Assembly (NCBI GenBank): GCA_002007465.1
Contig: LNAC01000732.1
Coordinates: forward strand, 541,393-605,392
Direction of reading: 5' to 3'
Length of the DNA: 64,000 nucleotides
Source of the DNA: Ailurus styani
Taxonomy: Eukaryota; Chordata; Mammalia; Carnivora; Ailuridae
The position numbers and the translations under genes were made by a program. Below the pieces are notes generated by a model. The model saw only the letters and a list, made by a program, of their open reading frames with translations. It was not told the origin of the DNA and made no database searches. This document shows, piece by piece, positions 1 to 11,015 of this stretch. Position 1 is the first letter of the stretch; the number at the start of each line of letters is the position of its first letter.

Positions 1-344
1 TAATCTAGTTTATAATCCATTCAGATCTTGAGAATTTTTTTCCTATATCTAAATGCACATTATATACATTTCATTAAATCAAAAAAGTTTTCAAAGTCAT
101 TGTAAGTTGATTTTTTTAATAAAACCTTTGAAGTGTTTATCCATGTAGCATGGAACCACTACATTTTTTAAATATAGCTTTATTTTAATGTAGATTTTTT
201 AAAAACTTAAGTTTTTGTAAAAATACTAAAGGAAAAAAATCATAATCACAAAAATACAAGAAATTTAAAAAATACCTCTACTTAAAAAATTACTAATATT
301 GCTTTCATTTCAGACTTTGCTTATGCAAATATGAAAATACAGAT
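1..344. other. AT-rich unique DNA, no feature recognised
   Basis: This stretch is very AT-rich with homopolymeric A and T runs. I see no open frame of note and no repeat family that I recognise. Confidence 0.5.
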
Positions 345-855
345 CTTCCTTGACTTATAATGGAGTTACATCCCAATAAACCCATCATAAGTTGAAAATG
401 CTCTAGGTTGAAAATGCACTTAATACACCTAACCTACCAACCATTATAGCTCAGCCTACACTACCTTAAACATGCTCGAAACACTTTACATTAGCCCATG
501 GCTGGGCAAAATCATCTAACACAAAGTCTATTTCATAATAAAGTGTTGAAATCTCATGTAATTTACTGAATGCTGTAGTGTAATGAAAACAATGTTTTTT
601 GGGGTATAGAATAGTTATAAGTAGATCAGTTGTTCATCCTTGTGATCGTGAGGTTGAATGATTTGCTGCTCACTGACACTGTCCAGTATCACAAGAGAGG
701 ATCCTATTGTATATCACTAGTACAGGAAAAGTCAAAATTCAAATTTCAAATTTCAAGTACAGTTTCTACTAAATGCATTAACTTTCACACTACCTTAAAG
801 TTGAAAAATCATAAGCTGAGCTATTTTAAGTTATGGACAGTTGTAAATAAATCTA
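345..855. mobile_element. Tigger-type DNA transposon remnant (MER2-like)
   Basis: The segment matches the remembered pattern of MER2, a non-autonomous TcMar-Tigger element. It has imperfect inverted ends (cttataatgga near 352 and cataagttg near 384 at one end; aagttgaaaaatcataagct near 797 and ttttaagttat near 824 at the other). Inside are the motifs cacctaacctacca, ttagcccatggctgggcaaa and acacaaagtctatttcataa. The frame at 630-887 falls within it and is not a gene. Element orientation was not assigned. The copy is diverged and inert. Confidence 0.7.
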
Positions 856-980
856 TTTTTATATTGCATGTATTTATGTACAGATAGGCAGTAAGTGAAT
901 ATAAATGGGTGGTGGACAGATAAAAAAGAAAAGACTATCTGAAAAAGAGGTAGAATAAACAGATAAAAATGGGGTCATTC

Positions 981-1180
981 TGGGCGCCTGGGTGGCTCAG
1001 TGGGTTAAAGCCGCTGCCTTCGGCTCAGGTCATGATCCCAGGGTCCTGGGATCGAGGCCCACATCGGACTCTCTGCTCAGCAGGGAGCCTGCTTCCTCCT
1101 CTCTCCTCTCTCTCTGCCTGCCTCTCTGCCTACTTGTAATCTCTCTCTCTGTGTCAAATGAATAAATAAAATCTTTAAAA
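981..1180 (+). mobile_element. Can-SINE (tRNA-Lys derived), with target-site duplication
   Basis: The tRNA-derived head starts at 982 (gggcgcctgggtggctcag) and carries the pol III A- and B-box-like motifs of this family. It is followed by a CT-rich stretch, an aataaataaaatctt tail and an A-run. A perfect 16-bp target duplication (aaaaatggggtcattc) lies at 965-980 and 1181-1196, so this is an intact L1-mobilised insertion. The open frame at 1030-1302 on the minus strand is SINE sequence, not a gene. Confidence 0.95.
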
Positions 1181-1196
1181 AAAAATGGGGTCATTC

Positions 1197-2748
1197 CATA
1201 AGATTTTGAAAGTTTCAGAATAAATCTACTTTTGTTTGAATTTGACAGATGAAGATGTTGAGGGAAGGATGAAACAACTGCTGAATTGTAGATATTCCTC
1301 ACTGTAAGAAATACATTTTCTTAAAGGAACCCTCTAAAACTAACAAAAAATGTGATTTTAAACAGCAAAAGGTAAAGTCTCCTTATTTTTACTAATACTA
1401 TTTGATTCATTGTTGGAACATATCTGTTCATCCAGTGATTTGAGCAAGACTGATTAGTGCTCAAGATCAAACACAGTATTGCTTACCTGTGTCTCAAGTG
1501 CATGATTTCTCTCCCTGGCATATAGTGGGCACTGATAGAATTTTTAGAATAAATCAATGAATTCCTGGAAAGGAAAGAGAAGAGACTATTATAAGCTATA
1601 CACAGTTTCGGTAAATCGAAATTTTACATTTAAACTGACCTCTAGGACTGACTTATCTTAGGGGTCCACTATTATACATACCTAACAACATGATAAGGTG
1701 GGCAAAAAAAGCTTTGTCTTTTATACACATATGATTATTGGAAAGACTAAATTATGTTACAGACCCTACAACAAGGTCTGGAATATAAAATATTCTCAAC
1801 AACTATGATTTTAAGAGTGCTAGGGATGGTCTGAACAACTATAAATCTTTATAACTTAATCTATGAAATACCTTAAGATAAAGTTCTATTATATCTGAAA
1901 GTATAGGCTTCTCAATAGGCTCTTTGAATTATGAATTGGGTGAGCATCATAAATAATTCCAACTGAAATAGATTCATTTCTCTTTTCACATTGGGGATCA
2001 AGAAGTATTTGTTAAAACAGAGAGGCAAAACCTTGGAATCCTACAACTAGGAAGTAACTATGTTTTAGAGTGGCTTACTGGCTTAATACAAGGAATTCAT
2101 TACTTGAACATCGTGTAGAACATTTATAGACAAATTCCCTCTGGCTACACTGGTATTTTACAAATATATTGGCAAATGTTAGAGATTTGTATGTTAGAAA
2201 TACCTTCTTTTATTCAGAATATCAAACAGTTTAGTTATGAAATTACACTCCCCACATTCTGTAAAGACTTGGTATATTTAGTTTAAATATAAATTACAGT
2301 TAAACTACCTTAACAGTCTAGAGAAAGCTTGTATTTTCCAACTATAGAACCTGTGTATGTGAAAACATTGTCAGGCATATGGACACAAGCAGGAGATGTC
2401 ATAAGATCCATTTCCTTCTGGAAGAATGGCTCTATTTTCCTCCCTAATGACAACTCATACAGACATTAGAATTTAAAAAATTAAAAAATACCAACTTCAA
2501 AACAGCACATCTCTATGCTTTACTCCACTTCCTGAAAGGTCCAGAGGTGTCTAAGGCTAGTTGTTTTTGTAATTACTAGCTAGGGTGTACCAAGGCTTGG
2601 TTCTTAACTTCAGGATCTCCTATAATCTTCTCCAGAATACTGTGAATTTCTCCAAAATGCAGGCAAGGAAAGAAAGCTTCAGAAAAATTAATGACTTTTG
2701 CAGAAGCAAAAGACAAGTAGTTCATGGGCCTGAACTGGCACTGAAATC
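1197..2748. other. Non-coding DNA, mostly unrecognised
   Basis: No coding region or clear repeat is seen. A short stretch near 1500-1560 (ccctggcatatagtgggcac) resembles the 3' end of an L2 or MIR element. The rest appears to be old, diverged or unique sequence. Confidence 0.5.
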
Positions 2749-2868
2749 TTTTTTTTTTCTTTAAAGATTTTATTTTTAAGTAATCTCTGTATCCAACATG
2801 GGGCTTGAACTCATGACCACAAGATCAAGAACCCCACACTGTACTGAATGAGCCAGCCAAATGTACCA
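2749..2868 (-). mobile_element. Short Can-SINE (variant lacking the CT-rich segment)
   Basis: Read on the minus strand, a tRNA-like head (end near 2868) runs directly into an A-rich tail (ttaaagattttatttttaag on the plus strand at 2761-2780). The long CT-rich middle of the common form is missing. Degenerate flanks gcactgaaatc and gcacttaagac may be a decayed target duplication. It is older than most SINEs here. Confidence 0.8.
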
Positions 2869-3079
2869 GCACTTAAGACTTTTGACTCCTAATCTAGTCT
2901 TCTTCCTACTAATTCATTTCTGACTCCATAACAGGAAATGATAAAATGCCCAAGGCTACCCATTATAATAAATAGTTAAGAAAATAACCAACCAAAGGTA
3001 TTTTATCACAGTTAATACTTTATGCAATCCGAATTTGATTTCAGGTTTGAATGATTATAAAGCTCATTCTAAATTACTT

Positions 3080-3215
3080 ATTTATCCTTCCTTTTAGATT
3101 GTAAATACGTAAGCCCCATGAAACTAGAGAAAGTATTCCTGTGTTCATTGTCGAAACTCTGGAGCCTACCACAATGTTTGTCATAGAGTTATGGCTCAGA
3201 TAAATGAATATTAAA
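3080..3215 (+). mobile_element. L2 LINE 3'-end fragment
   Basis: The sequence follows the familiar L2 3' end pattern: gattgtaaatacgtaagccc, then a cctaccacaatgtttgtcat-like segment, then ataaatgaat. It is heavily diverged and shows no reading frame. Confidence 0.55.
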
Positions 3216-3327
3216 CAAATATAAACCACTAGGACATGTCATATCCATGGTACCCAACTGGGAATTGGTTAATGTGTTCGATGTGATACTGCATGTATGT
3301 ATCTTTACCTTTAATGATTGACTTATC

Positions 3328-3350
3328 TCTTTCTCTCTCTCTCTCTCTTC
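3328..3350. repeat. CT-rich microsatellite
   Basis: A run of ctctttctctctctctctctc is visible directly. It could be length-variable. Confidence 0.8.
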
Positions 3351-6300
3351 TATTTGCCTACCAGCCTATGGGCCAAATTGACTCAGAATCTGGAGGGAAG
3401 CAGGGATATTTAGACTCCCCTGAAACCCCAATCTAAGTGAAATAGTGGGTAACAGGGAGAGAGTGCCCCATTGCCAAAACAGGAACTTCATCACTTGTAA
3501 AGCTGGATTTCAGAATGCACCTTGGAATACAGCCCAAATTTGACTTGATCCTTTTTCTTTACCCTGAAACTTGGCATCCTGGTATTCCTTTGTGGAGGAC
3601 TGGATCTAAAGACTACTAGAAGACTCTGTCCTGTCTCTGTTAGCAGGAGAGGACACAAGACTGAATCAAGTCTACCTTTAGGTACTTTGGTGCCAAGAAG
3701 AGGGAAAGCAAGAAGAGACAGAAGAAACCAATGAAAGTATCTTTAGAGGGACCAGTGAATGCTTCTCACCAGTATTATCTATTCTGTGAATTCCCTGATA
3801 GAATTCAGGGACCAGACAGATGCTTTCTCTCCAATGGAAAAGACCGAAAATCCTATCCCTTCCGTGAAAATGTAAGGAGAGATGTTCTAAGTTTATCACT
3901 GTCCACAGTGATGAGATGAGAAACAGTGGAAATGAACAAAGAAGGAAAGTAAACACCAGAGAAAGCGTAAGGCTTATTTTGAGTGCCTTTTATAACTAGG
4001 TGATGTACACATGTTTCTCAGCTGTATCATTCAGCTATTTTTGCCTCTTTGCCATGTGAGCAGAAAGATAGCAACTCAGAGCTCAGAGCATTTCCAGCAC
4101 TGATTGGGAAATTTAACTAGATGTCTTCAAACCTTCCTGTTAACTAATATTTCCATGATGCAGTGGGATTGAAAAGCAATAAATAAAGCAATCCCTTTAA
4201 TTTAAACTAAGTAGAGTGAACAGATTTTCAAGTGGAGCAATTTGGGCCTGTGGGCAGGCCGGCACCATGAGAGAAACACAGAGATAAGACAACAGCAGCT
4301 GGAAAAAGCAGCCTAGAAAATGTCTCTGCCAAAATAGCCCAAAACCAGGAAAATAACCATTTCAGGAGAGTATAAGACTGAGACAGGATTCAAGGTGAAT
4401 CAGAAGTTAGTATTCAAGCAAATCTATTTAGAAGATCAGCATAGACTTAACTGACAAAAGGAAAAATCCATGGATTATAAATAGGTATTATTTAGAAGAT
4501 TTCCCCATGAGTTATCTACGTTATTGTTCAATTATATTTATGTTCTGCTACTTTAATATACTTACTTTATGCCTAATAGAAAAGCAATACATGGCTGATA
4601 AAGTCTAAGATCCCCCAATCAGAATTCATATTTTCCTTGCCTGTATGCCAAAGGTACAGAGTCTGAATCTATTATAACACTACCCTCTTGCATGGGAATC
4701 CTGGAAACAAAGTAGAAAGATTTTGACAAGGAGTGGTTGAAGAAAGGCACAGGGTTGAGAGATTTCAGAGGAAGAATGGAGGATTCATGATGATGTGGGG
4801 AGAGGTAGCATTTTGGGGGGGATTTTGGATGGGTGCAGAGAGGAAGAAACAAAACTTCAGAAATGATGTCCATGTTTGTCTTGAATAAATAGCTTATCTA
4901 TTAGTTCCTCAAAAGCAGAGTCAACCAATCTACAATGTTTGGCACATCTCTAGTCACACAAAGGTGCTCAATTGCGTGAATTGTTTTGAATGGTTTGTAC
5001 TAGCGCAAATAATGGAAACCTAATTAAAAGCATATTTTTAGTGAGAGGCAGTAAGTTCAGTTGTACCCCTGATAAATTTAAAGTTCTGATGGAAGCACTA
5101 AGTGACGATGTTCCATTGCTTGCAGGATACATAAGAATGAGGCAAATGGGAGACAGAGTCTATATACGTGGATGTGGTGATAAATGAGCATATACATGCT
5201 TACTAAAAGCAACATAAAACAAAGAGAATATGTAACCTGGAAAGAGAAGAAATTATCAGGCAGATGACATAAAAGCAACAACATTTAGGGAAGGGATCAA
5301 TACCCATAATGGAGATAGAGCAGGAACAGCCGGAGATGTAGGAGGCAATATGGTTTCAAGGAATTCAAGGAAAAAATCTCCTAAGAGAGTACACAACTGT
5401 GCATTTCATTGGGTACAAATTATATACCAATAAAAAAATAAGTCCCAGAAATCTCTAATATTTCATTTTGGCCTGGATTATTTTTCTGCTGAAGGTTCAC
5501 TGCCTCAATCAGTAGCTTCTAGTCGTTATGGTGTGAAGAACTCTAGGATTTACAGACTACATACTGTTTTTGCACTTAGTACATGCTCAACAAAAGCTAC
5601 TTGAAATAAATCAACTGTTCTTCATTCAGAAATAAATGCTTTTTGTGATCTTCTGTTAGGAAAAGAATTAACACTGCCTTTAAGTAGAAATCCTGGGATT
5701 ACGCTGCAAGCAGTTAAGATGGTTTTCTAAAATACTAATACACAGTACTATCCTCTGTGGCATTCTGAAGTTGACAAGATTAGCATTGTTGCTCTCCCTT
5801 CTCTTCAAATTATGGTTGTACTGATAAGAGGACAGCACACCAAGAGTTATGCTTGGGTCTGAGTTTATGACCAGTTATTTTTTCTTTAGAGTAGTTTTGC
5901 TTAAAAAGTTAAAAAGTTTATTTTTGTCCTAATAAGCCTCCAAAAGGTTACTCATAGTCTGGCATTAACATTAATAGTCCTAAATCTCAAATTTCTACCC
6001 CACCTCTCAGGGTCTCTTTTCTACCACCCTTTATGTTCATCTTATCTCCTTATCCACTGTGATCATGTTCTTCCAAACCTCAAAAATCTTGAGAATGCCA
6101 CTGAGTTCAGGAGACCAAGCATTAGGTCTTGCAGGAACACTGTTTAATAAATAATTGCTGACCCGTCCTCACAGTTGTTCATAACCTTCTTGTTTCCACT
6201 CATCAAATTTCAGATCTTTCTTGAAAACCCATCTGCCTCAAGCTACATTAAGCCCCTCCCCAGCTCTGCCTAACTTTGTCAAAGACTCCTTGCTTCCTTA

Positions 6301-6620
6301 ATCTCTATTCCAATGGTTTCTCTAAATTTGTGACTTATGTTTTGCATTGACATGCCTTAAGTCCAGGCACTGGCATTTAGCAAAAGCAAATATCCTAAAA
6401 GGAAAAGATTCATCAAGAAGGAAAAGTTCAGACTACTGATGGATTATATTTTTGTGTGTCTTTGAAATCCCAAATTTGTTTTCATTTTTAGCACTTGTTT
6501 GTATCTTATGATAAAGTGAAATATCAATGTTTAGAAATATAATTTTACATTTGTAACTACATCTAATTTATTTAAACTGTTTCTAGGACCAAAAAAAAAA
6601 GGCTATACTTATATTGCCTA
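3351..6620. other. Non-coding DNA, largely unrecognised
   Basis: About 3.3 kb with no gene. Overlapping short frames at 3678-3956 (minus) and 3731-3919 (plus) have no recognisable domain and no supporting splice or promoter context. Short fragments near 5370-5440 (L1M-like 3' end) and 5570-5610 (MIR/L2-like, cttagtacatgctcaa) are possible. The 6180-6340 segment may be diverged L2. Confidence 0.45.
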
Positions 6621-6636
6621 AATCTACCTTATTTTG

Positions 6637-6836
6637 ATGTTTTTTGAGATTTATTCATTTGAGAGAGGGCTTGCACATGTGCCCACGTGCAGGGGGAGGG
6701 GCAGAGAGAATCCTCAAGCAGACTTCCCACTGAGTGCAGAGCCCAACATGGGATGAAATACCAGGACCCTGAGATCACAACCTGAGCCAAAATCAAGAGT
6801 TGGACGCTCAACAGACTGAGCTACATAGGCACCCCT
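6637..6836 (-). mobile_element. Can-SINE, older copy with diverged target duplication
   Basis: On the plus strand it reads tail first (ttttttgagatttattcatt), then a purine-rich block, then the reversed tRNA head ending in gctacataggcacccct. Imperfect flanking repeats, aatctaccttattttg at 6621-6636 and aattctatcttattttg at 6837-6853, mark the insertion. Divergence in both head and flanks indicates an older insertion. Confidence 0.9.
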
Positions 6837-6853
6837 AATTCTATCTTATTTTG

Positions 6854-7810
6854 GAAGTATAAACCTTTTCATGTTGGTAGCCCATTATCCCACTGTTTCA
6901 CTGATTTTACTGGGAAAACAAAACAAAACAAAATCTTTGCCTTCTAGTTAAAGGAAAACAAAAGAAGAAAAAGTTGTTTTAAAATAATAAAAACTTATAT
7001 CAGAGGGGAAAAAACCGTAAAGAAAAGTAAGTCTGGGATGCAATCAGGAATTCTAGAGCTTTCTCAAAGTGTCTTAGGGCATGATGGAATAAATGTTAGG
7101 TTCTGCCACATACTAATGCTATATTTTAGGAGTCACGGAATCTATATTCATGATTCAGAGGGATGCTGTCAGGATCAAACAAGATACCATATCTAAAAGT
7201 GCTTTGTATAGTGCTATGTTCTTCTAAAATTGTAGTTAAAAGGAATTATTTAGATGGTGTGGAAACATGTATGTAAATCAAGCTCCAGCAGAATTTTGTT
7301 TTGTTTTTCTAACCAGGTTTTATATATACTGTGATTCAATGACATATAACTTCTAAGTGATCCCAATCACTTTAGAATATGACTTGTACTTTTGTTCAAA
7401 ACCAAATCATATTACCCATCTAACCATAATAACTGAAATATTTTGGAATTCAAAAACCCCTGGATTGAAACAGTTATGTGTCTATAACTCTAGCCATTGG
7501 TGCTGACATATAAAATGAAGATTAGCACAGCAACTGTCCTGCTCGCTCTTTTTACCATTGCTTAGCAAAGTGGCAACACAGGGTATGTAATAAATATGAT
7601 AATTCTGATGATCCATAAATTAATGGATAAATGAGTGATCAAATGAATGAATGGCATGCAGAAATTAAGGTACATAAGGGAAATAAATGTACCTGGTGAT
7701 TAATTGAAAACATTAGGTTAATAACTACTTGAAATCCTGCCTCACACTTCATCATTTGGCAAAAACCTACCTAATTTTGAGGCCTCCCCTACCCCTGCCA
7801 AAATAAATAA
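6854..7810. other. Non-coding DNA, no clear feature
   Basis: AT-rich with no coding sequence. A segment around 7540-7660 ending in aatgaatgaatgg resembles a diverged LINE 3' end, but the match is weak. Confidence 0.4.
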
Positions 7811-7849
7811 ATATATATATATATACACACACATATATATATATATATG
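7811..7849. repeat. Compound (TA)n(CA)n(TA)n microsatellite
   Basis: An alternating purine-pyrimidine tract in which TA repeats flank a short CA block. It is directly visible and likely polymorphic. Confidence 0.9.
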
Positions 7850-7859
7850 TATCTCCCAA

Positions 7860-8050
7860 TTTCTTTAATCCTAGGTATAAAGGAATTGCTTACTCACAAC
7901 TGTGTTTATACTTCTGTAAGAGCACCTACCCCATTACATGATAACTGGCACTGGCAGTTGGCTCTGTGACCCTGTACTCCCTGGAGAAGCAGGTGAGTAT
8001 TTCTGAATACACAGATCCCAGGGCCATGCCTGACACAGATAGAAGGTCTT
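7860..8050 (+). mobile_element. Possible L2 LINE fragment
   Basis: The stretch ends with a ccatgcctgacacagataga segment that resembles the L2 3' end, and the upstream sequence is compatible. The divergence is high, so this is a tentative call. Confidence 0.3.
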
Positions 8051-8464
8051 AAAAAAGTAAAGAGTCTGTTAAATAAAAGAGTGCTTTAAATTTTATTTGG
8101 ATTTCTTACTGAATAAAGACATGAATAATTTGCTCTTTTATAAGAAAAGAAAGAAAAGAAAATCTATCAATTAAGTAATAAGCTCAAAAGACTTGCCAAA
8201 GAAAAAGTTAAACAGGCAGTCTTAGCACAGCTGAAAAGCAGACTCTACCATTTGTTTTTCTTCTGCATTTGAAACACTTGAGGCTGCTGTTCCCAGTAAA
8301 ATTACTATAAACATTTTTATTTATGTAAATGAAAAGCTAGCCAGTGTTTTCTTTCTGAAAATTTAACTTATGTTAAGGTTATTAAGAAGTTCATTCAGTG
8401 GACCCCCTCCTTTCTTCCGAAAGCCACAAAGTTTCATAATTACCATTTAGTAGGTCGGCATACT

Positions 8465-8635
8465 ATATGGGTTCTAGATTATAAGAAAGTAAGCTCCTCC
8501 CTTCCCCTATATAATATAAATTCTGTAAGGGCAGGGTCTTATGTATTATGTTCACTGCTCCTTTCTCAGTATTTTGATCTATACCTGGCACATAGCAGAT
8601 ACTCCACAAATGAACTACTGCTTGAATGAATACTT
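8465..8635 (+). mobile_element. L2 LINE 3' end
   Basis: The characteristic order is present: ctgtaagggcagggtctta, then tatacctggcacatagcaga, then tgcttgaatgaatac. This is the classic ancient L2 3' terminus, shared across mammals. Confidence 0.75.
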
Positions 8636-8639
8636 ATTT

Positions 8640-9198
8640 GATCATAAAGTTGTGAGTTCTCTCATTCGAAAAATCTGTTTTCCATTCTAAATATTTTCTT
8701 TTTTTTCATAAGATGGTACCTAAGTGTAACCACAAAATAATAGCTGCAAAGTAAAATATGTATATACTTATTGAATTTTTTGTACATATTCTCCATTAAT
8801 TCTCTTTATTCCATTTAAAATCTGGAAATTTATATGATGCAGGCTTTTTTAACCAAACTCAAGAAAATGGAATGTCTTCAGCTTTATTGATTTTAAGATC
8901 GATGTGTGACTTAACTAAGTTTGTTTATAGCACTTCTTACTGAAAAGGAAATTTATGAATATTTCTTAATGTTTCCACTGTGTAGCTTAATTTTTTTTAC
9001 TGTAAACATGTAACAATGTAAATATGCAGTGAATCCATAAATGATCTGAGTCCTTTTATTTTACTTAGCCTTCCCAGAGATGCATTTTCCTCTAGCATTA
9101 ATCTTTGATTACATTCAAAGTAATGCTGATCAATATAAAAGTCCTAAACTTAACCATGTGGCTACTGCAGAGTTTATGGAGGTAAATTCTGGGTAAAT
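8640..9198. other. AT-rich non-coding DNA
   Basis: No gene and no confidently identified repeat. Homopolymer T runs are common. Confidence 0.5.
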
Positions 9199-9394
9199 TT
9201 TTTTTTTAAGATTTTATTTATTTATTTCTCAGACAGAGAGAGAGAGAGAGCACAAGCAGGGGAAGCAGCAGGCAGAGGGAGAAGCAGGCACCCTGCTGAG
9301 CAGAGAGCCTGATGTGGGACTCAATCCCAGGACCCTGGGATCATGACCTGAGCTGAAGGCAGATGCTTAACTGACTGAGCCACCCAGGCATCCC
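9199..9394 (-). mobile_element. Can-SINE
   Basis: The T-run and ttaagattttatttatttat tail, the gagagagaga block, the ggaccctgggatcatgacct segment and the reversed head (gagccacccaggcatccc) are all present in order. No convincing target duplication was found by eye. Confidence 0.93.
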
Positions 9395-9929
9395 ATACGT
9401 GGCATTTTTCTCTTTTCCCTCAGCAAATGCCAGCATCCAGCTACACCTCCAGGGTGCAGCCCCCATGACCACTCCCTGTGGCCTGCTTACTGGTTTTGTA
9501 AAATACCGGGTTGGTATGGAGTGATTTTTTTTCTTATAATTTAAATAGGACCATCAGTGTTGATTCTAGATAATGTTAGTGGTCTTAAAGTGATGAAATA
9601 TGCAGACTATGTAAGTCAAATAAATGAATTAATAATAAAAATGCATACATACACACATACATAAATGAAAGAATATAAGGAAAACCTAATACACGTACCT
9701 AATGTATTTATTTTTTTTAAATATAAGTAACTTCACAATTAAGTCTGTACATTTTTTTTTGCTCATATGTTTGGGAGTTTTTCTTGAATCATAGTTAGAA
9801 CTGGCTGTTGAAAATGTGTACAATTTTACACACTAGATACTACAAAGATGTTCTGCAAATTGGGTTTGGCCAGCTATACAGACAACAGGATCTAAGAATT
9901 TCCTTTTCTAGACATCTTTAACAACATCT

Positions 9930-10560
9930 GGTATTTTAAGAATTTAAAATGTTTTAACAGTCTGATAAGTGTGAAACATTTTCTTGTTATTTCACATACA
10001 TTCCATCAATGTCTAGTGAAGTTGAGCATCTTGTCAATTATTTATTGGTCAGTCTAATCTGCTCACTTCTGAAAATTACCTGCTTGAATCCTTTGTCCAT
10101 TTTCCTATTACTGTCCATTTTATCTGTTAATTTGTAGGAATTATTTAGAAATTTGACATACTGAGTCTATGTTGTTTATATATGTTGCCGATATCCATTC
10201 CCAGTTTGTGATTTGACTGTTTGTAGTGTTTTTGTTAAACAGGACATTTTTTTTTCAGTTTTGATGCAGACCAGCATATCAACTCTTTTATTCAAGGTTT
10301 GTAATTTTATATATGACTGAAGAAACCCTTTCCTATTTTAAGTTTGTAAAAAATTATCCACATTTTATTTTTAAAACGTTTTAATGTTTGCTTTACATAA
10401 CTATTTAACCTGCATGCAATTGACCTTTTCCGTATTTGAAAGGTATGGTTTTATTTCTTCCCTATATTTTAACAGAGTGCCTCCAGATTATTTACTAATC
10501 ATTTCTTCTTCACTGATTTGTAATGTCATCCCACCTATGTATCATGTTTATATTCACATG
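9930..10560 (-). mobile_element. Ancient L1 fragment, antisense
   Basis: The plus strand reads as the complement of L1 ORF2 3' sequence: gttgagcatcttgtcaatta, cctttgtccattttcctatt, gtgatttgactgtttgtag and catgcaattgacctttt. These are standard antisense L1M motifs. It is too diverged to hold a frame. Confidence 0.75.
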
Positions 10561-10621
10561 TAGGCAACATCATATTTTTCCCACTTTCAACAATGTAGAT
10601 CAAGCAGATAGCCGGTTGTTT

Positions 10622-11012
10622 CAGTCAGCTCAGGCTGCTATAACAAAATGCCATAGACTGAGTGACTTAAGCAACATTTATTTCTCACAGTTCTGGAGAC
10701 TAAGAAGTCCAAGATCAAGATGCTGGCAGATTCAGTGTCTGCTGAAAGCATTTTCCTTGTTTTTATATGGTCACTTTCTAGCTGTGTATTTATTTGCCTG
10801 GCTTTTTCTCCGTTTGTGCTCAGTATGCAGAGAGAGAACTCCCTGGTCTTTTCTTCTTCTAAGAGCACTAATCCCATCAGGAGGGCATCAAACCTCATGA
10901 ACTCATATAAACCTAATTACCTCCCCAAAGTCTCACCTCCAAATACCATCACCTTGGAGATTAGGTTTCAACATATGAATTTGGATGGGGGACACATTTA
11001 GTCCATAACACA
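10622..11012 (-). mobile_element. ERVL-MaLR-type LTR (MLT1/MST-like)
   Basis: On the plus strand the sequence reads as the complement of a MaLR LTR: cagctcaggctgctataaca, tttatttctcacagttctgg, gaagtccaagatcaagatgc, gagcactaatcccatcagga and aataccatcaccttgg. No retroviral internal region adjoins it, so it is best read as an old solitary LTR. The overlapping open frames at 10523-10900, 10638-10898 and 10720-11001 are LTR sequence and not genes. Confidence 0.85.
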
Positions 11013-11015
11013 GGT

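Noticed and set aside
982..1060. tRNA-like sequence with pol III A- and B-box motifs
   Set aside because: It is the tRNA-Lys-derived head of a Can-SINE, not a functional tRNA gene. The same applies to the other SINE heads.
3678..3956. Pair of frames on opposite strands as a possible exon
   Set aside because: There is no family resemblance and no convincing splice sites at both ends. Coding potential could not be told from composition.
10523..11001. Overlapping frames of 86-125 codons on both strands
   Set aside because: They fall largely within a MaLR-type LTR and have no known domain. Long frames on both strands of the same repeat are chance.
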